A DNA stretch of 64,000 nt from Deltaproteobacteria bacterium. Its GTDB lineage: Bacteria; Myxococcota; Kuafuiibacteriia; Kuafuiibacteriales; Kuafuiibacteriaceae. Below the pieces are notes generated by a model. It did no database searches, was not told the origin of the DNA, and saw nothing but the letters and a program-made list of their open reading frames with translations. Each line of letters opens with the position of its first letter. The stretch's first letter is position 1. The stretch covers positions 682,001-746,000 of the forward strand of contig JADJPE010000005.1 of assembly GCA_016713425.1 (NCBI GenBank), in the 5' to 3' direction. The position numbers and the translations under genes are program-made. Of this stretch, positions 62,436-64,000 are shown in pieces.

Positions 62436-63034
62436 GCGAATCACTCCTGTCTGAAAGCTTCGACTCGCAAAGATTGGGCATTCGACCCCAACTTCGCAAG
62501 TGCACGGTGTCGGCTGAGGTCCTCGGCTCGCGTCCTTCGCGGGCCGAAAGACCACCCAGAAAGCCATACCCATACTCATCCTCAAAGATGAGCTCGGGCA
62601 TACTCGAGCGCAGGCCCGCAGACGCGTCGCTCGCGCGGCTTGTTCCGCCTCCCGCCGCAGTTCTTGGGAAAATGCTCGTTGGCGGGTCTACGTTCGCGCA
62701 GCCATCACACAGATACCGAGGTGCCTGACCGGGTCGGACCTTGAGACGAGGCGACGCAGGATTGTTCCCCGGGAGAAGTTCTTGTCCCACAGCGGCTCCA
62801 AGACCGGAGCAACGGGTCCACGGCCGTCAGAGTCTGTCGTTCGAACGCGCGGGTTGGCGCAACCCAGACTTCGACGGAGATCTCTCCTGACTGCTTGCAC
62901 GCCTCGACAACCTTCATGGCCGGACCGCCCGAGACGATCGAAGACCGGGCGCCCGAGAGTCTCCGAGCGACTGCTTGGCCTGCCCACGTATTTATTTGGT
63001 CGTATAACCAGCTTATGCGAGCGATGCTGGTCGC
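62436..63034. other. Divergent intergenic region, 599 bp
   Basis: Lies between the divergent NGL/RCC1 lipoprotein and DUF7079-like genes. Several medium open frames exist on both strands but have shadow-like composition and no ribosome sites. Promoters for both neighbours should be here; an AT-richer patch TATTTATTTGGTCGTATAACC near 62990-63010 is the best candidate for the rightward one. Confidence 0.45.
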
Positions 63035-63673
63035 ATGAGTATGGGAAGCACCTCTCACCGAGAGCCTCCGCGAGCCGAGCCTTCTTCTCAGGCTTCGTCT
63101 TCAACGCCCTTCCCGGTGAAGCGATTCGTCGCCCGCGTCGTGCTTGTCGCGGCCGCCGCCGGAGCCACGTGGATCTTCTGGCTTGAGCCTTCGCGACTGC
63201 TCGTCCTTCTGTGGCTGGTGCCGGTGCCAGTGCTCACTTTGGGCATCTGGAGCTTTCCGGGCATATGGCGACGAAGCACAGATGCGCCCCCGTCGCCACA
63301 GAAAGACCTCGCGCAGCGCCGGAGGGTATGGGCCATCCTCTCCGAGCTGTACCTCGACACCGAACTCAGCGATCGCGACTACGAAGGCATGGCCGCCGCG
63401 CTGGTCGAGACAGGCTACAGCCCCGGACAACTTGAAGAGATTCTATACCGGGAGCTCCACCCCGTCTTGCATCACAACCTGCTGTGCGTTGCCGGCGAGT
63501 GGGTCGCCTTCGATCTGGAATGGCTAGAAGCGGAGATTCTGCGGCGCAGCCGACCCCGCGCCCATGCCCGCGCCCATGCCCGCGCCCGTGCCCGTCTCGG
63601 CATTGCGCTCATCCCCGCAAAGTGGATCGTAAGAGATGCCTGGGCATCGATAAAGGCGCGATTACCTCGCTGA
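63035..63673 (+). CDS. Membrane protein with DUF7079-like domain
   Basis: 212 residues. One or two N-terminal membrane helices (FVARVVLVAAAAGATWIFWL and LLVLLWLVPVPVLTLGIW), then a compact cytoplasmic domain: WAILSELYLDTELSDRDYEG, MAAALVETGYSPGQLEEIL, YRELHPVLHHNLLCVAGEWV and FDLEWLEAEIL. This pattern (DTEL, GYS, E-hPVL-NL, AGEW-FD-WL) is that of DUF7079 proteins, usually encoded alone and soluble. A 12-bp repeat near the end encodes RAHARAHARARA. Function unknown. Confidence 0.7.
   Translation: MSMGSTSHREPPRAEPSSQASSSTPFPVKRFVARVVLVAAAAGATWIFWLEPSRLLVLLWLVPVPVLTLGIWSFPGIWRRSTDAPPSPQKDLAQRRRVWAILSELYLDTELSDRDYEGMAAALVETGYSPGQLEEILYRELHPVLHHNLLCVAGEWVAFDLEWLEAEILRRSRPRAHARAHARARARLGIALIPAKWIVRDAWASIKARLPR
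63557..63593. repeat. 12-bp tandem repeat in the DUF7079-like gene
   Basis: Three copies of CGCGCCCATGCC-type units encode RAHARAHARARA just before the last helix. Confidence 0.8.
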
Positions 63674-63861
63674 GACCCGCTCCGCGTAGCGAGATTGCCC
63701 CCGAGGTCCGCTAATTCCCCTGCCAACGAGCAATAAGACGCGACCAGAAGGGAGTCTCGGCAATGAGGGGCGCCGCAGCAGTAAGCGATTGTGAGACATG
63801 GGCCACAGATCTCGAAGCAACCGTCCGAGGAAGACACCTCCGATTCAGGACCAGGGTGCTA
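63674..63861. other. Intergenic region near the right edge
   Basis: No gene or recognisable signal seen between the DUF7079-like gene and a possible leftward gene entering from the right edge. Confidence 0.4.
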
Positions 63862-64000
63862 TCAAGGCACGTTTTGTTGGCCGAATGTTTGCTCTGAACA
63901 CGTCGCGAAGTTCAAGCCGCCATCCGGAATTCGGCAGTAGCTTGGTGATGCGGCGTCTTCACTCCAGTGCACCTCGTCGACGACGAGACCGGCGTCATCA
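63862..64000 (-). CDS. Possible 3' end of a leftward gene running off the window
   Basis: The minus strand is open from the right edge to a TGA at 63864-63862. It would encode at least 46 residues including VVDEVHWSEDAASPSYCRIP and CSEQTFGQQNVP. The Cys residues suggest a secreted protein, but the fragment is too short to judge. Confidence 0.25.
   Translation of the reverse strand, partial: DDAGLVVDEVHWSEDAASPSYCRIPDGGLNFATCSEQTFGQQNVP

Noticed and set aside
62688..63104. 138-residue minus-strand frame in the gap before the DUF7079-like gene
   Set aside because: Overlaps that gene's start, basic shadow composition, no ribosome site.
1..64000. tRNA, rRNA, insertion sequences, prophage or att sites
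   Set aside because: No cloverleaf, transposase, integrase or flanking direct repeats were recognised by eye on either strand.

Overview
The window reads as chromosomal DNA from a high-GC, Gram-negative predatory-type bacterium, most plausibly a myxobacterium (Myxococcota, perhaps a Polyangia lineage). The pointers are eukaryote-like Ser/Thr kinases and a PP2C-like protein, many outer-surface lipoproteins with Asp/Ala/Ser-rich linkers, very large RHS/YD-repeat proteins, RCC1-type repeats, an exosortase-associated CPBP protease at the left edge, and frequent GTG/TTG starts. The taxon is inferred from family content only; there is no rRNA or other marker. No tRNA, rRNA, CRISPR array, insertion sequence, phage gene or replication origin was found.

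Layout. 1-773: 3' part of a CPBP protease of the exosortase-linked type. 755-6237 (minus): a run of tightly packed genes: a degenerate class-I aminoacyl-tRNA-synthetase-like protein, a sulfotransferase, a GluR0-like ligand-gated K+ channel, an alpha/beta hydrolase and an APH-type kinase homologue with altered metal ligands. 6338-7804: a secreted L,D-transpeptidase. 7897-15076 (minus): a tripartite RND efflux operon (TolC-like, adaptor, pump) followed by argJ, behind a promoter with a perfect palindrome in its spacer. 15329-20531: a signalling block with a degenerate PP2C-like protein divergent from a membrane pseudokinase, then a repeat-protein/active-kinase fusion. 20770-22121: an HPF-like ribosome hibernation factor and HtpX. 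22281-33211 (minus): a CPBP protease, an atypical SDR, and five secreted proteins or lipoproteins, including an LPP20/FlgO-like/TPR protein, a DUF6209-like protein and a DUF4214 lipoprotein. 33435-55722: two giant paralogous RHS lipoproteins flanking a complete Mrp-type cation/proton antiporter operon (E-F-G-[MbhD/MbhE/B fusion]-C-D-D'), an unrecognised acidic protein and a small membrane protein. 55815-63673: a thioredoxin/CcdA-like electron-transfer protein, a small Cys-rich lipoprotein, a lipoprotein with four BamE-like repeats, a huge lipoprotein joining about 31 NGL-type pentapeptides to RCC1 repeats, and a DUF7079-like membrane protein.

How it fits together. Most of the window concerns the envelope: wall cross-linking, efflux, ion and pH homeostasis, redox handling and surface display. 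The most novel material is (a) the RHS lipoprotein pair, whose C-terminal tips differ and look like a papain-like Cys/His/Asp domain and a caspase-like (clan CD) His/Cys domain; (b) the divergent pseudokinase/pseudophosphatase pair beside an active kinase; (c) the aminoacyl-tRNA-synthetase-like protein without HIGH; and (d) repeated in-frame minisatellite expansions (6, 9, 12, 15 and 24 bp periods) in linkers and N-termini of unrelated genes.
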